From positions 62,001 to 126,000 of the forward strand of contig NGBS01000299.1 in assembly GCA_002245135.1 (NCBI GenBank): a stretch of 64,000 nt of DNA, in the 5' to 3' direction. This DNA is from Proteromonas lacertae. Taxonomy: Eukaryota > Sar > Bigyra > Opalinata > Proteromonadidae. Below, piece by piece: positions 13,217 to 24,277 of the stretch (the stretch's first letter is position 1; every line of letters begins with the position of its first letter). Under the pieces are notes generated by a model. That model searched no databases. It saw only the letters and a list, made by a program, of their open reading frames with translations, and was not told where the DNA came from. The translations under genes were made by a program, and so were the position numbers.

Positions 13217-15845
13217 TACAGTCTTAAGTATAGTCCAAGTATTCAAATCTTTAACACATGATTTAATAACAGTTTGAATAGATTTGGCTTGTTTTCTCAA
13301 GTTATCATTATCTTCAATATATTTAGCTGTTCTATCTCTCATTGCATCGATTTGATTGGTTATTTCTACATTAGTAGCAGTTGAATTAGTGTTATGATTA
13401 GTCATTAACGATCTACGCTGTTCTAAACAATTACCAACTATCGTAAAGTAATTTGTAGCTTCATAGTAAATCTTTCTAATTTCTGTTTTATATAATCCAC
13501 TAAATTGATCTAAGTCTTCACGTGTTTTACATGATGTAGTTACTCTTTGGTTGATTATATCATTTAATGATTGTTTCTGAGAAGCTTGGAATTGTGATAT
13601 TTGTGTTAATAAAGTATCTTGGAATGTAGATATTTGAGTTTGGATTTGTTCCTTTTGTTCATCTAATTTTGATTGGAATTCTGTTCTCTTATCAGCGAAT
13701 TGTTTCAGTAATGAATCTGTAAACTTCAATAATTCACCATCTACTGTTGTTAATACTGTTTTAAACTGTTCATGACTTGTAGAAATTTCTTTTTGTTGTT
13801 TTGCTAAAGTAGAATCAACTTCACCTTTCCAATTCTTCAAATCTTCATTAGCTTTATCAATCTTAGATTGTATTCTTTCAGTCAGATTAATAACCTCTGT
13901 ATCTAATGTAGTAATAGTTTCAGATAATTGTGCAATTAATGATTTAATATCTGATGATGTAGATACTAATGTTTCACTGTGATTCTCTATAAATTGAATT
14001 ATGGATGTTTTAATCTCTTCAACTTGTTGACTATGGTAATTACGATAATCTTGTAAGGATGTACTTAAATAATTCAATTTAGATTGAAATTCTTTACTAT
14101 ATCTATCTTTAGAATTAGCGTTTGTTTCTTCAGTTGACAAACCAGAATCAATCTTTTGTCTATAATCAACTTGATCTTCAATAGCAGCATATAAACTACA
14201 TTTCAATATTCCTGTAGTTTTATTAAACTCTTTATCGTTGGTTAAATGATTATCTAAATGAGCAGAAGATGTTTTAAACTCATCAGTATAATAGTCCAAT
14301 TTATTTTGACTCATAGTTTCGCTTTGTTTTAATGTTTCAAATTGTGACTGTACTTCTAATAATGATTTAGTCTTACTATCAATATCATTCTTTATTTTAT
14401 CATATTCTGATTTATCAATTGTTGTTCCTTCTTTACCTATTTGAGCAGATATCATTTTATGTAAATCGTTAATCTTCTTTGCATAATCCAATATCATTGC
14501 AGTCATTGTAACCTTTTGATATACAGTTGGATGATTCTTAATTGATTTAGCTCTAAATGCATATTCTAATGCAGTTACAGTCTGTTCTAAGGATAATTGT
14601 GATGGTGAAATAGTCGTTATAACGCACGTCTTTGAATTACCACCTAATGATTCTTGTAATATTCTTGTCAATTTACTATCTCTATAAGGTATTCTAGTTG
14701 CTTTATCAGCTAATGCTGTTATTACACTTCCTAATGTGACTAAAGATCTAGCTATATTCTTCTCATCTCTTGCTCTTTGATGTCTTCTTCTTGTCAATAA
14801 ATCACTATCAGCACAATCACAAAAGTTCAATTTACCTACTCTACTACATGTTTCACCATCAGCTGTTTTTTCTTTTGAATATATTGAGATGATTAATATT
14901 CCTGTTGTTTTACCTGATAAGGATGGATTGGTAGTGCTTTGCTTTCTTTTGGATGCATCTTTGTAATACATTAATGCTGTCTCTTCATCTGGTATATCTT
15001 GCTCTGTTAATCCTTTCATTATTACACCTTTATCTGGATCGTCTTGAACTGTTACAATATTACCATCTTTGAGTAAATCATTGACTACTTCTGCTACTAT
15101 TTCTACATAGGACATTTTTACAGTGTATTCAGCACCTCTTCTGTTTAAACTGTCGAAAATTAAGTGGAATGATCGAGGAATAATACCTTTATTAACTGGA
15201 TCATCTAAAACACCTTCTAATGTATGTGTCTTACCTGTACAATTTGGACCAAATGCATATATAGTACCAGTGTATCCATTTAATACATCATTGACAATAC
15301 TTACAGCTGAGTTGTTAAAAACATCTGCTTGTGTCGCAAATTGTCCTAAAACTTTGTCATATTTGTAGGATCTTGTTGTTGCTTTGTATTGTACCATAAT
15401 CTCGTTAATTTCATTATCTGTTGATATAATCTTTTGTACACCTGCCTCTTTTTCTTTTGCATTAGGTTGTCTATGAAAAAAATAATTAAATAACTACTAA
15501 TATATTATACCTGCATCTTAAAACAACTCTAATGTTATTAGATTCATCATCATCTATTAAGATAAATTACTGCTCAAACATACCATTCTTTGGAGCTAGT
15601 GTACTTAAAGACAAACCTGTTCTTGGAAGATTCTCATGCTTAAGAATTGGCACTTCCTCAGTTAACAGTGAACCCTATTATTATATGTTAAAATTTAATA
15701 TACTCTTCTTGTCATAGCCTCAGTTGTAGTACCTCTAATTATCATAAATAAATAGATTATCATACATCTTTTTTACTCTTTCAATAGGCTTTTTTAGGTT
15801 TATGCCCTTTACAGTAGGTTCTGTGGCCTCCTCGCTTTGATTCAT
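12567..15845 (-). CDS. Kinesin-5-like motor protein with an acidic/proline-rich DPF tail
   Basis: At least six exons. Start ATG at 15845-15843; introns 15735-15765, 15675-15703, 15554-15583, 15471-15510 and 13180-13219 (a TAT repeat). The motor starts NNIRVVLRCRQP, has the P-loop GPNCTGKT and the helix RIPYRDSKLTRILQESLGG, then NSKTCVITTISPS, the hallmark of kinesins and closest in feel to kinesin-5. The switch motifs are altered: the usual SSRSH is replaced by LSGKT, and DLAGSE by DCADSD. A coiled-coil stalk follows. After an acidic stretch comes a Lys/Glu run, a Pro run and an end with two DPF motifs (AEDPFASG, GEDPFA). Joining that tail requires either a 28- or 34-nt GTAAGA...CAG/GAG intron (12734- or 12728-12761) or a +1 step. 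Confidence 0.8.
13180..13219 (-). repeat. TAT trinucleotide repeat forming an intron
   Basis: About ten TAA/TTA units bounded by GTATA and TATACAG as read on the minus strand. The repeat is almost the whole 40-nt intron of the kinesin gene. Length changes here would be neutral to the protein if the intron is spliced. Confidence 0.85.
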
Positions 15846-16067
15846 TAATAAAAAGATTGAAGAAAGAATCAAACAAATAGTATAGAAAGTCTATTTATCT
15901 CTGCCTCGCTTGGGGAAGTTTTGGTTAAAGATTCAAAAAATTTAAAATGAAAAATATCTTTCTTTTGATATTTGTGTTTAACCTGTCCACTTGTGTATAT
16001 CTTTGTGTTAGTTGTTTATGTTTCAATATTTTAATAGATTTAAACACAAACACAGTGTTAGAAAGTC
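15846..16067. other. Intergenic region with kinesin promoter
   Basis: Lies upstream of the minus-strand kinesin and downstream of the minus-strand enoyl reductase. It contains CTGTGTTTGTGTTTAAAT on the minus strand, about 20 bases after the reductase stop, which fits the shared 3' motif. No RNA gene was found despite a few GC-richer patches near 15895-15925. Confidence 0.4.
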
Positions 16068-16935
16068 CTACTTAATTATTGAATAACCATTGTCGATGTT
16101 AATCACTTGACCAGTAATACCTTTGTTCAAATCACTACATAAGAAACAACATAGCGATGCAATATCATCTATTGATATCTTATTCTTTAAAATCATATTA
16201 TTCTCATATTTCTTTGACAAATCATGAAAGTGAGGAATACCATGAGCAGAAACAGTGTTTATAGGACAAGTATTAATACAATTTACTTTAGTACCTTTGC
16301 TTCTTCCCAAATCATTTGCTAAATACTTCATACAACACTCTAATGATGCTTTACAACTACCCATTAAGCCATACTCAGGTATAACACATTGACTTCCAAT
16401 AAATGATAAACATAGCAAAGATGATTTGGTTGATAATAAAGGATAAAACATATTTGAAAGTTGAATTAATGAATATGAACTTATTAGATGAGATTTTATA
16501 TATTCATCTTTTGTAATTTCATGAAATTCTTTCTAATAAGCAAAAAATAATACTAAAAATATACTTTTAGAGATGATGGAGGAGTAAATGCAACAGAATG
16601 AAGTAAACAATCAACTGAGTTTAATCTACTCACTATACAATTACAATATAAACTATACATAAAGGTTTAAGAGAATTATTATCACTCTTTTCAAAATCAA
16701 AAGTGTATATCTCTTTCACTTGGTCTCTTTCCTAATATAACTAAATCAAATTATTCTTTTATACATCCTTTGATAATGATTTCTCAATTATATTCTCTAA
16801 TTTGTCTTTAATCTTTATATTTTGAACCAAACAAACAACTTCAGCTTTTTCTTTTATAAACTGCTTGAAAATGCCATAAGCAATTGAATGGCTATTATAT
16901 ATTCCTGAAATAACAGCAACTTTATTATTTAACAT
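16068..16935 (-). CDS. Enoyl-[acyl-carrier-protein] reductase, FabI-type SDR
   Basis: Four exons; start ATG at 16935-16933; introns 16732-16764, 16633-16658 and 16533-16564; stop TAG. About 258 residues, the normal FabI length. The N-terminus MLNNKVAVISGIYNSHSIAY is the Rossmann nucleotide-binding turn. It is followed by CLLHSVAFTPPSSL, matching the FabI LxHSxAFAP segment. The catalytic region is YGLMGSCKAS, with Tyr and Lys six residues apart as in FabI (YxxMxxxKA). GQVINIDNGYSI matches the C-terminal ITGQxxYVDxGY. The enzyme does the last reduction of type II fatty-acid elongation with NAD(P)H. A type II enzyme in a eukaryote points to an organelle-type or acquired fatty-acid pathway. No targeting sequence is obvious, so its compartment is unclear. 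Confidence 0.85.
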
Positions 16936-16998
16936 TCAAATCCCATATTTATTTTGAATTAGAATTAGATTTTTCGATCAAAATAGAAATGAATCGAA

Positions 16999-18366
16999 AT
17001 GAAATTTTCACAAATCGTAGCAATGTACATAATATCACTAATAGCATGTTTATGTTATTTATTTGTATCAGCTGAAGATATAAACCAACAGATGTATCAT
17101 TAATCTAGATAATATTTTACTATTAGAAACCAAAATAATCTTGGAAAGAATAAACTCAGAAGAAATCTTTCTGACCATCATGAATCAACATATTACAGAA
17201 AGAGTAGCTTTGAAAGTGGAAGTAATATTGTTATAAAAACAAAAATACCTCCATATTCTATGTATCCGCAATATTCATACTTCAATCGACATACATTTTC
17301 ATGTAATTATTCATTCTACTCAGGAGATGAAAAATTTCAATATGAAGTTATACCAAATCGAAATGATAAAAACACTTTAATAATTGGAGTTGCAGTAAAC
17401 TTAAACTATGACAGACTAAAAAATGTAATTGTATCTTTAAGAAAAACTGGTTATAATGGTAAAATAATAATCATGAAACCAATGAATGGTGATGAAACAT
17501 ACCATTATAATATATACAAAGTTAAAATAATCGCATTGAATGAAATATATCCATTTTATCCATCAGATGAAGTAGAATATCCAATACCAAACGATCTATT
17601 AATGACATTACCACAAACACTTCCACAAAAATCATTTTTCTATTGGCATACGATAAGATTTTTGTTATTAAACTTATTCTTAAAAGTTCATAATAACAAA
17701 TTCACTTATATTCATACTCTTGATTTAAGAGATTCAATATTTCAGATTAATCCGTTTCATTGGAATTATCCATCAATAGGAGTGTTTGTTTTTGAAGAAT
17801 CTAGAAGATTCACTGTCAGAAGTAACAAATATACAAACTTATGGGCTGAATCTTTAGGTGTTCCAAAAGAAATGTATTCAAACACCAATATTAACGTTGG
17901 AAATTTATTTGGATCTGCTAAAGAACTGAGTGATTTTGTAAGTGGATTTTGTGATGAAATTATACGAAATCCTGAGATAATACTTCGAACATCTGAACAA
18001 ATGATTATTAATGCATTTTACTATCTTCATAATCCATTTCCTTATCCTGTATATTTCAGCAGAAATGAAATGGGAATGGCTAGAAACTTTTGTCAGGACT
18101 TAGAAACTGACCAATTTAATTTTTATCCTGATCCACAGATTCATTTGGTTAGAAACATTGATGGTACTATTCCATGCATACTACATCAGTATGAAACTGC
18201 AATAAAATTACCACCAACACAACGAGGAAATGAATATATAAATGTTGTTAAAAAATGTGTTCAACCTCATCAACCATACGATTATCTATCCAAAAGGGTT
18301 GAAAATGAATTAAAATTTATAATGCACTTGTTAAAATATAAAATTTGTTTGTGTTTCATTCTATAA
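16999..18366 (+). CDS. Glycosyltransferase-like type II membrane protein
   Basis: Two exons; start ATG at 16999; intron 17094-17126 (33 nt). The N-terminus MKFSQIVAMYIISLIACLC is a signal anchor, placing the rest in the Golgi/ER lumen. A basic stem (KNKLRRNLSDHH) follows, then a globular domain of about 330 residues with LIIGVAVNLNYDRLKNVIVS, YIHTLDLRDSIFQINPF and TNINVGNLFG. The DxRD(S/V)xFQxxPF motif is typical of nucleotide-sugar transferases of plant and fungal GT families, where the Asp residues bind the metal/sugar nucleotide. Specific donor and acceptor are unknown. The last dozen residues are hydrophobic and the 3' TTGTGTTT motif lies before the stop, so the true 3' end may differ slightly. 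Confidence 0.7.
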
Positions 18367-18641
18367 ACTGTTATTCATTCCATAAAAGCTAAAAGGGTAA
18401 TACTTCATTGATATATATTGCATCTGTCAGCTGCATCACACAAAACTTAATTAATAGTAATCAAACAGATATCAAACCATCTTTAAAAACATTCAGTTAT
18501 CTGTGTACACATTGATTATCATATAAACTGTTTTTTTCTTTTTTTTATTTTAATTTTAAACATCAAATAATATATTTTTATTCGAATATTCTTCCAGAAA
18601 AGAAAAAATGAAATTATGAAAGTAATAATTACAACTTCTAT

Positions 18642-21600
18642 ATGCATGGAAAACCTTATCGTTTCTCAGATAACTCATTATTCCTATTTAATGTTGATAA
18701 CAAATTCAGAAAAGCAATAGTCTATATTATAACACATCCGTTTTTCGATTCATTTATTCTATTTCTAATTTTGGTTAATTCAGTATTTCTAGCTCTATCA
18801 GATTATTCATGTATTTTGATTGATCAAAATGTATTAAAATTATTCTATTGTATAATCTAATAATAGGAACCAATACACCATGGAATAGATCCAGTTACGC
18901 TAAAACCTTGTACATCTATCTCCAACGCACTTATGGATAATGTAGAACTACCTTTTACAATTATATTCATACTTGAAGCTGTACTGAAGATTATCGCAAT
19001 GGGATTTATATTTGAAAAAGGATCTTATCTTCGAGATGGTTGGAATTGGATAGATTTTATTGTAGTAATTTCAGGTATCTTAACAACTGTTCCAGATGTA
19101 CCAAAAGTATCATTTCTTAGAGCATTCAGAGTACTTCGTCCATTACGTAGTTTGAATAGATGTATATATATATATATATATTTATTTATTTATTTATTAT
19201 ATTTATTATTTACTAGTACCTCGAATGAAGATGATTGTTACAGCATTGTTATCTTCAATACCAGATCTAATGAATGTCTTAATTCTAGTCATTTTTGTTT
19301 TTGTTATATTTGGTATTTTAGGTGTAAATTTCATGAAAGGGAGTAATCATTTTAGGTGTAGATTAACTCCATATCCTATTGCAGTGAATGAATCACTGTA
19401 TAGCAGTTATACAGATTTAGAAATGGATTGGTATTTAGCAGGACAACCAACTGATCATATAGTGTATGATATAATTAATAATAGAGAGTTATATCCATAT
19501 TGTCATTATGATGGTAATATATCTGCTACAATTCCATTAGGTATGGATGAATGGGATCAAGCATCTTCGCCATGGAAGATTCCTCGTGTTTGTGTTTGGC
19601 CAACTGATCAGGATACTATTAGGTTATGTTCAACCAGTAGTGGTGGTGGTTATTATTGTCCTGATGATATGTATTGTGAATCAAACTATGATACATATGG
19701 TAATAAAAGGTTTATTGAAGATAAAAGGAATTATATGCAAGAAGCTGAGTTTTATGAAGAATTTGGTTATGGTTATCCAAAATATGACACTATATTAGAT
19801 GTAGCAATGCCTTTCCTTCAAACATTAACTGTTGAAGGTTGGACTGATTTGCTGTATATATTTATGGATAGTAATCCCGAATATATCCCATTAATATGGT
19901 ATTTAGCATTGTTAATAGTTGGTAATTTCTTTGTTTTAAACCTTACTACTTGCAGTTATTTCATCTAACTTTGATGCTGCTCAAGGTGATTTAAACACTC
20001 AAATTAAAATTGAGAAAGATTATAGGAAACAGCATTCGTCATTTATAAGAACAAGGACATCCCAATTGTATAATAAAGCTTATGATCAGCCCAATATAAT
20101 CAGAAGATATATTTATAGATTCATGCATAGTTCAAAGACAGAAGTTTTTATTATTCTTTGTATATTAATTAACACAATTACATTATCACTGGATATGTAT
20201 CCAGAAAGAAAAAATGTTTTACATACTGCTGAATATATTAATTTCATTTTAACAATGATATTTATATTAGAAATGGTATTAAAATTGATAGGAATGGGTC
20301 CTTTATTATGGTGTAAAGATGGTTTTAATATATTTGATGCTGTTATTGTTTTAATCAGTTTAGTTGAATTATCAATATCACCACCAAGTTTTATAAGTGG
20401 AAATGAAGAAGGTAATGGTTCAGGTGTATCTGCATTGAGAACATTGCGTCTAATTCGATTATTTAAATTAGCTAGATCATGGACATCTTTACAGGAATTA
20501 ATAAAGACATTAAGTAAATCTGTTGGTGATATTCTAAACTTTCTATTACTTTTATTGATTTATATATTCGTTGAAACTTTGATGGGAATGCAATTTTTTG
20601 CCAATCAGTTGAGATTCGATGAAATATCTGGTTATAAATTAGAGTTAGGAACTGTTGAATATGGCTATGGAGTTGTTACCTAGATGTAATTATGATTCTT
20701 TTCTATATGCTTTTGAGACTGTATTTCAACATTTAGCCATTGATAATTACAATATGGTAATGTATGATCAAAGAAGAGGATCTGGATGGGTTAGTGAATT
20801 TTACACATTCAATTTAATCATTATTGGTAATTGGATGTTGTTGAACTTATTCTTGGCTATTTTGTTGGGAAATTTTAATGGTGAAAATGAATTGAATAAA
20901 TCTAGTTCAACGACTACAGTCTTTAAATCGTTTAAATCAATGGCTACTACACTCAAGAATAAAATTTGTTGATGTTATTGTTGTTGTTGTTGTTGCAAAT
21001 CAAAGTCACAATCGATATCACCAGAAGCTTCATTATTTTCTGGTGCTGCATCTATATACCAATCACCACGAATGTCAATCGATAAGAAAAACAGTGATTT
21101 TAATATACCAGCAACAAACGAAAGTAATTTAATCGATAAACATAATTCTTTAATAAGTACAAAAACAAAAGGTTTATTGAAAGAAAACAAATATGGTAGT
21201 AATGTTGTTGCTAACAATACATTTTCGCCTACTTCACCAATCCCATCATATGATATGACAAGAATAAACACGAATTCTATTACCGAAAATAACAGTTCAG
21301 AAGATATTCGAACTATGAAAACAAAGAGTACTGCTGGTGATATTAGCGCAAGATCTCCTCGTCCTGTTATGCCTTTAGACAAATCTTTCATCCAGAAAGC
21401 TAGAAGTAAAGTAACATCTTCATTAAATCCGAGTAATGATTATGTAAATAAAAAAGATTCAGGAAATAATATGCCAAAATTAGATCCGAAAGCTAAAGAA
21501 ATACAATCATTAAAGCAAATGACAGCAACTGCATATTTAAAGAGAAAAAAACTAGAAGAGAGATTAAAAGAAAATGCAGATAAACCAATGAAATCAAGAA

Positions 21601-24150
21601 GATCTTTTTTCTTAACACCACAAAGTTCATACAATAGTTCAGGCAGTGATACATCTGTTGAAGATTATTTCATGCAAACTGTGACAGTAACTGATGAATG
21701 TGAAATAACTATTGAAGGAAAAGCTTTTTTTGTTTTATCCCCTGATAATTGGCTAAGATCACATGTCGCTGATATTGTTCAGAATAAATGGTTTGATAGA
21801 GTTATTTTGGTATTAATTGTTATAAGTTCTGTGTCATTAGCTGTTGATAGTCCATTGAATAATCCTAATGGAACTCTTCATAAAACATTACATATCCTAG
21901 ATATAGTTATGACTGCATTGTTTGCTGCTGAAATGGTAATGAAAATGATTACATTTGGTTTGATTATAGGTAAGACTACTTATTTTCATAGTGCATGGAA
22001 TGTTTTAGATTGTTTTATAATTATAGTATCAATATTAGCTTTATTACCAAATGTAAATGTTAGTTCAAATCTAACTGCATTGAGATCTTTGCGTACTTTA
22101 AGAGCATTAAGACCATTGAGAGTTGTTAGTAGATTTCCTGGTTTAAAATTGATTGTAAATGCATTAGTTGCTTCAATTCCTGGTATTATTAATGTGTTTT
22201 TAATTACATTTTTGGCTTTCTTAATATTTTCTGTGATTGGTACTAATTATTTCAAAGGTTATAATTGGGGATGTCAAGGTGAAAAGTATGATAATTTAGA
22301 TGATGAGAAATTAGAATTGATATTCTATCCTCGTTTATATTCAAATCTAACAGATGAAGAGAAATCTTGGGGATCTCGAGAAGGATATACAAAGAAAACA
22401 TCAGAAGCTGTTTGTAAATGGTTAGGATGTGAATGGAAGAATAGATATCATTGTCCAGAACATTATGACAATATCTTCCAATCATTATCTACATTTTTCC
22501 AAATGGTTACTACTGAAGGATGGCAAGATATGTCTTATATTGGAATAGATGGAAGAGGAATAGGAATGCAACCAATTCCTGAATCTAATAAGTATTGGTA
22601 TTTCTTCTTTATGTTATTTATTGTAATTGGTGCTTTCTTTTTCATTCAATTATTCGTTGGTGTAGTTATTGATAATTTCAATTCCATGAAGAGAAAATTG
22701 GGAAAAGATCATGCATTCTTAACAGATGAACAAAGAGAATGGGTAGAATTACAGGAAACTTTATTAGCTATGAAGTTAAGAAGACCGATGAAAAGACCAA
22801 AAAATAAGTTCCGACAAAGATGTTTCAATTTAGTAATATCAAAGGCATTTGATTGGTTTATTATGATTTGTATTATATGTAATACAATTTTGATGATGAT
22901 ATCTCATTTTGGTGAAGCAAAAGGTTTTTCACAAGCAACCGATGTTTTTAATTACATATTCTGTATTATATTTACAATTGAAATGATATTAAAACTAATT
23001 GGATTAGGTTTAAAACAATATTTTAGTGATGGTTGGAGTATATTTGATTTTATTGTTACAATTGGTTCTGATGTTGGAGTTATTTTAAAATTAACAAGTG
23101 ATAACAAGAATCTAAGTATTTTGTTGGTTGTTAGGACATTTAGAATTGGTAGAGTTCTTCGTTTAATCCAATCAGCCAAAGCTTTAAGGACTCTGTTTAA
23201 TACTTTAGTTTTGACACTTACCATCATTAGCTAATGTCAGTGGAATATTATTGCTATTTTTCTTCATTTATGCAATTATGGGATTGCAATTATTTGCAAC
23301 AGTACAACCAGGTGATTATGTTAATGATTATATGAATTTTAGAACATTTCCACGATCATTATTGACATTAGTTCGAAGTTCAACAGGTGAAGTGTGGAAT
23401 TTAATTATGTATGATAATGCTAAAACAAGCAATTGTAATAGTAATATTCAATATAATGAATCAATGTGTGGTTATAATGATTTTGATGGATGTATTCCAT
23501 TAGATGGTTGTGGTACAGATTTAGCTTATGTTTTCTTCTTTTCATTCACGGTTATTGTTGCTTGGATATTATTACAATTGTTTATCGGAGTTATTATGGA
23601 TGGATTTGGTGATGTAAATAGTGAAGAAAATGCAAAATTAACACCAGAACAGCATGATGAATTTGTAGAAGCTTGGAATCAATTTGATTATGATGCTAAA
23701 TGCTACATTCCTTTATCAAAGATAGAAGATTTATTTATGTTAATACCTCCACCAATGGGATTTGGTCCAAATGTTACTGGTCAAGATTTGAGAAGAAAAA
23801 TTGCTAATATGAGAATTCCTATGTATAAACATGGTAAAGAAGAAGCTCGTGTTTATTTTAGTGATGTTACTTTGGCATGTGCAAGACGTATTCTTGAAGA
23901 TGAGTTGAGAGAAAAGGGTGTAGAAGATATAGATTTGGATTTACCTATTGATCATAGAGCTAATAAAGCATGGAAAAAGAAGTTTAAGAAGATTAAAAAG
24001 ATTAGTGATTATGATATTGAATATAGTATTAAGCATTATCAGGGTCTTTATACTATTCTTCAAGCTTATCATTGTTATAAATTAAGAATTGCGTTGAAAA
24101 GCAATAAGTTTCAAGAAAATAATAATATTAATGTAGATTTATGTGTGTAA
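18642..24150 (+). CDS. Four-domain voltage-gated (Cav-like) cation channel alpha subunit, with frame breaks
   Basis: One channel of about 1,800 residues with introns 18831-18866 and 19162-19216. Four six-helix repeats are clear. S4 sensors: FLRAFRVLRPLRSLNR (I), ALRTLRLIRLFKLAR (II), LRSLRTLRALRPLRVV (III) and VVRTFRIGRVLRLI (IV). Pore loops: TVEGW (I), LAIDNYN (II), TTEGW (III) and STGEVW (IV), so the selectivity ring reads E/D/E/E, as expected for Ca2+-permeable channels. After IV-S6 comes the Cav-type EF-like region (DEFVEAWNQFDYDAK, IPPPMGFG) and an IQ-like helix. The frame steps +1 three times: near 19945 (end of I-S6), 20678 (II pore loop) and 23220 (IV S4-S5 linker). A TGA lies at 20970-20972 in the II-III linker. 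Conservation on both sides argues against simple decay. It probably acts in the ciliary or plasma membrane. Confidence 0.85.
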
Positions 24151-24277
24151 ATATAATATATATTTATAATCGAATATTTCTTAAATTAATTCCTTTTTAT
24201 AATAATTATTTTTCATTTTAAATCATTTTAGAAAAAACATTAAACACAAAAACAAAATGTTAAATACTTATTAATTT
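24151..24277. terminator. Shared convergent 3' region
   Basis: 127 bases between the channel stop and the stop of the minus-strand repeat protein. On the minus strand TTTTGTGTTTAATG occurs about 30 bases after that gene's stop. It is the clearest copy of the putative 3'-end motif. Confidence 0.4.

Noticed and set aside
15780-15930. Possible small RNA gene (GC-richer patch)
   Set aside because: The right part encodes the first kinesin exon on the minus strand; the rest lacks tRNA boxes or a recognisable snRNA core.
19922-19955. 34-nt GT...AG intron in the channel
   Set aside because: It fits the frame but would delete the most conserved part of I-S6 (GNFFVLNL...LLAV). A coding match of that quality is not expected in an intron.
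20970-20972. Two separate genes (domains I-II and III-IV) divided at the TGA
   Set aside because: Only about 100 bases separate the parts, the frame continues unchanged past TGA, and the second half has the C-terminal features of a four-domain alpha subunit.
18642-24150. Channel as a simple pseudogene
   Set aside because: All four voltage sensors, pore loops and the EF-like region are intact; apart from the three frame steps and one TGA there is no further decay. Pseudogenes would show mixed-sign indels and lost motifs.
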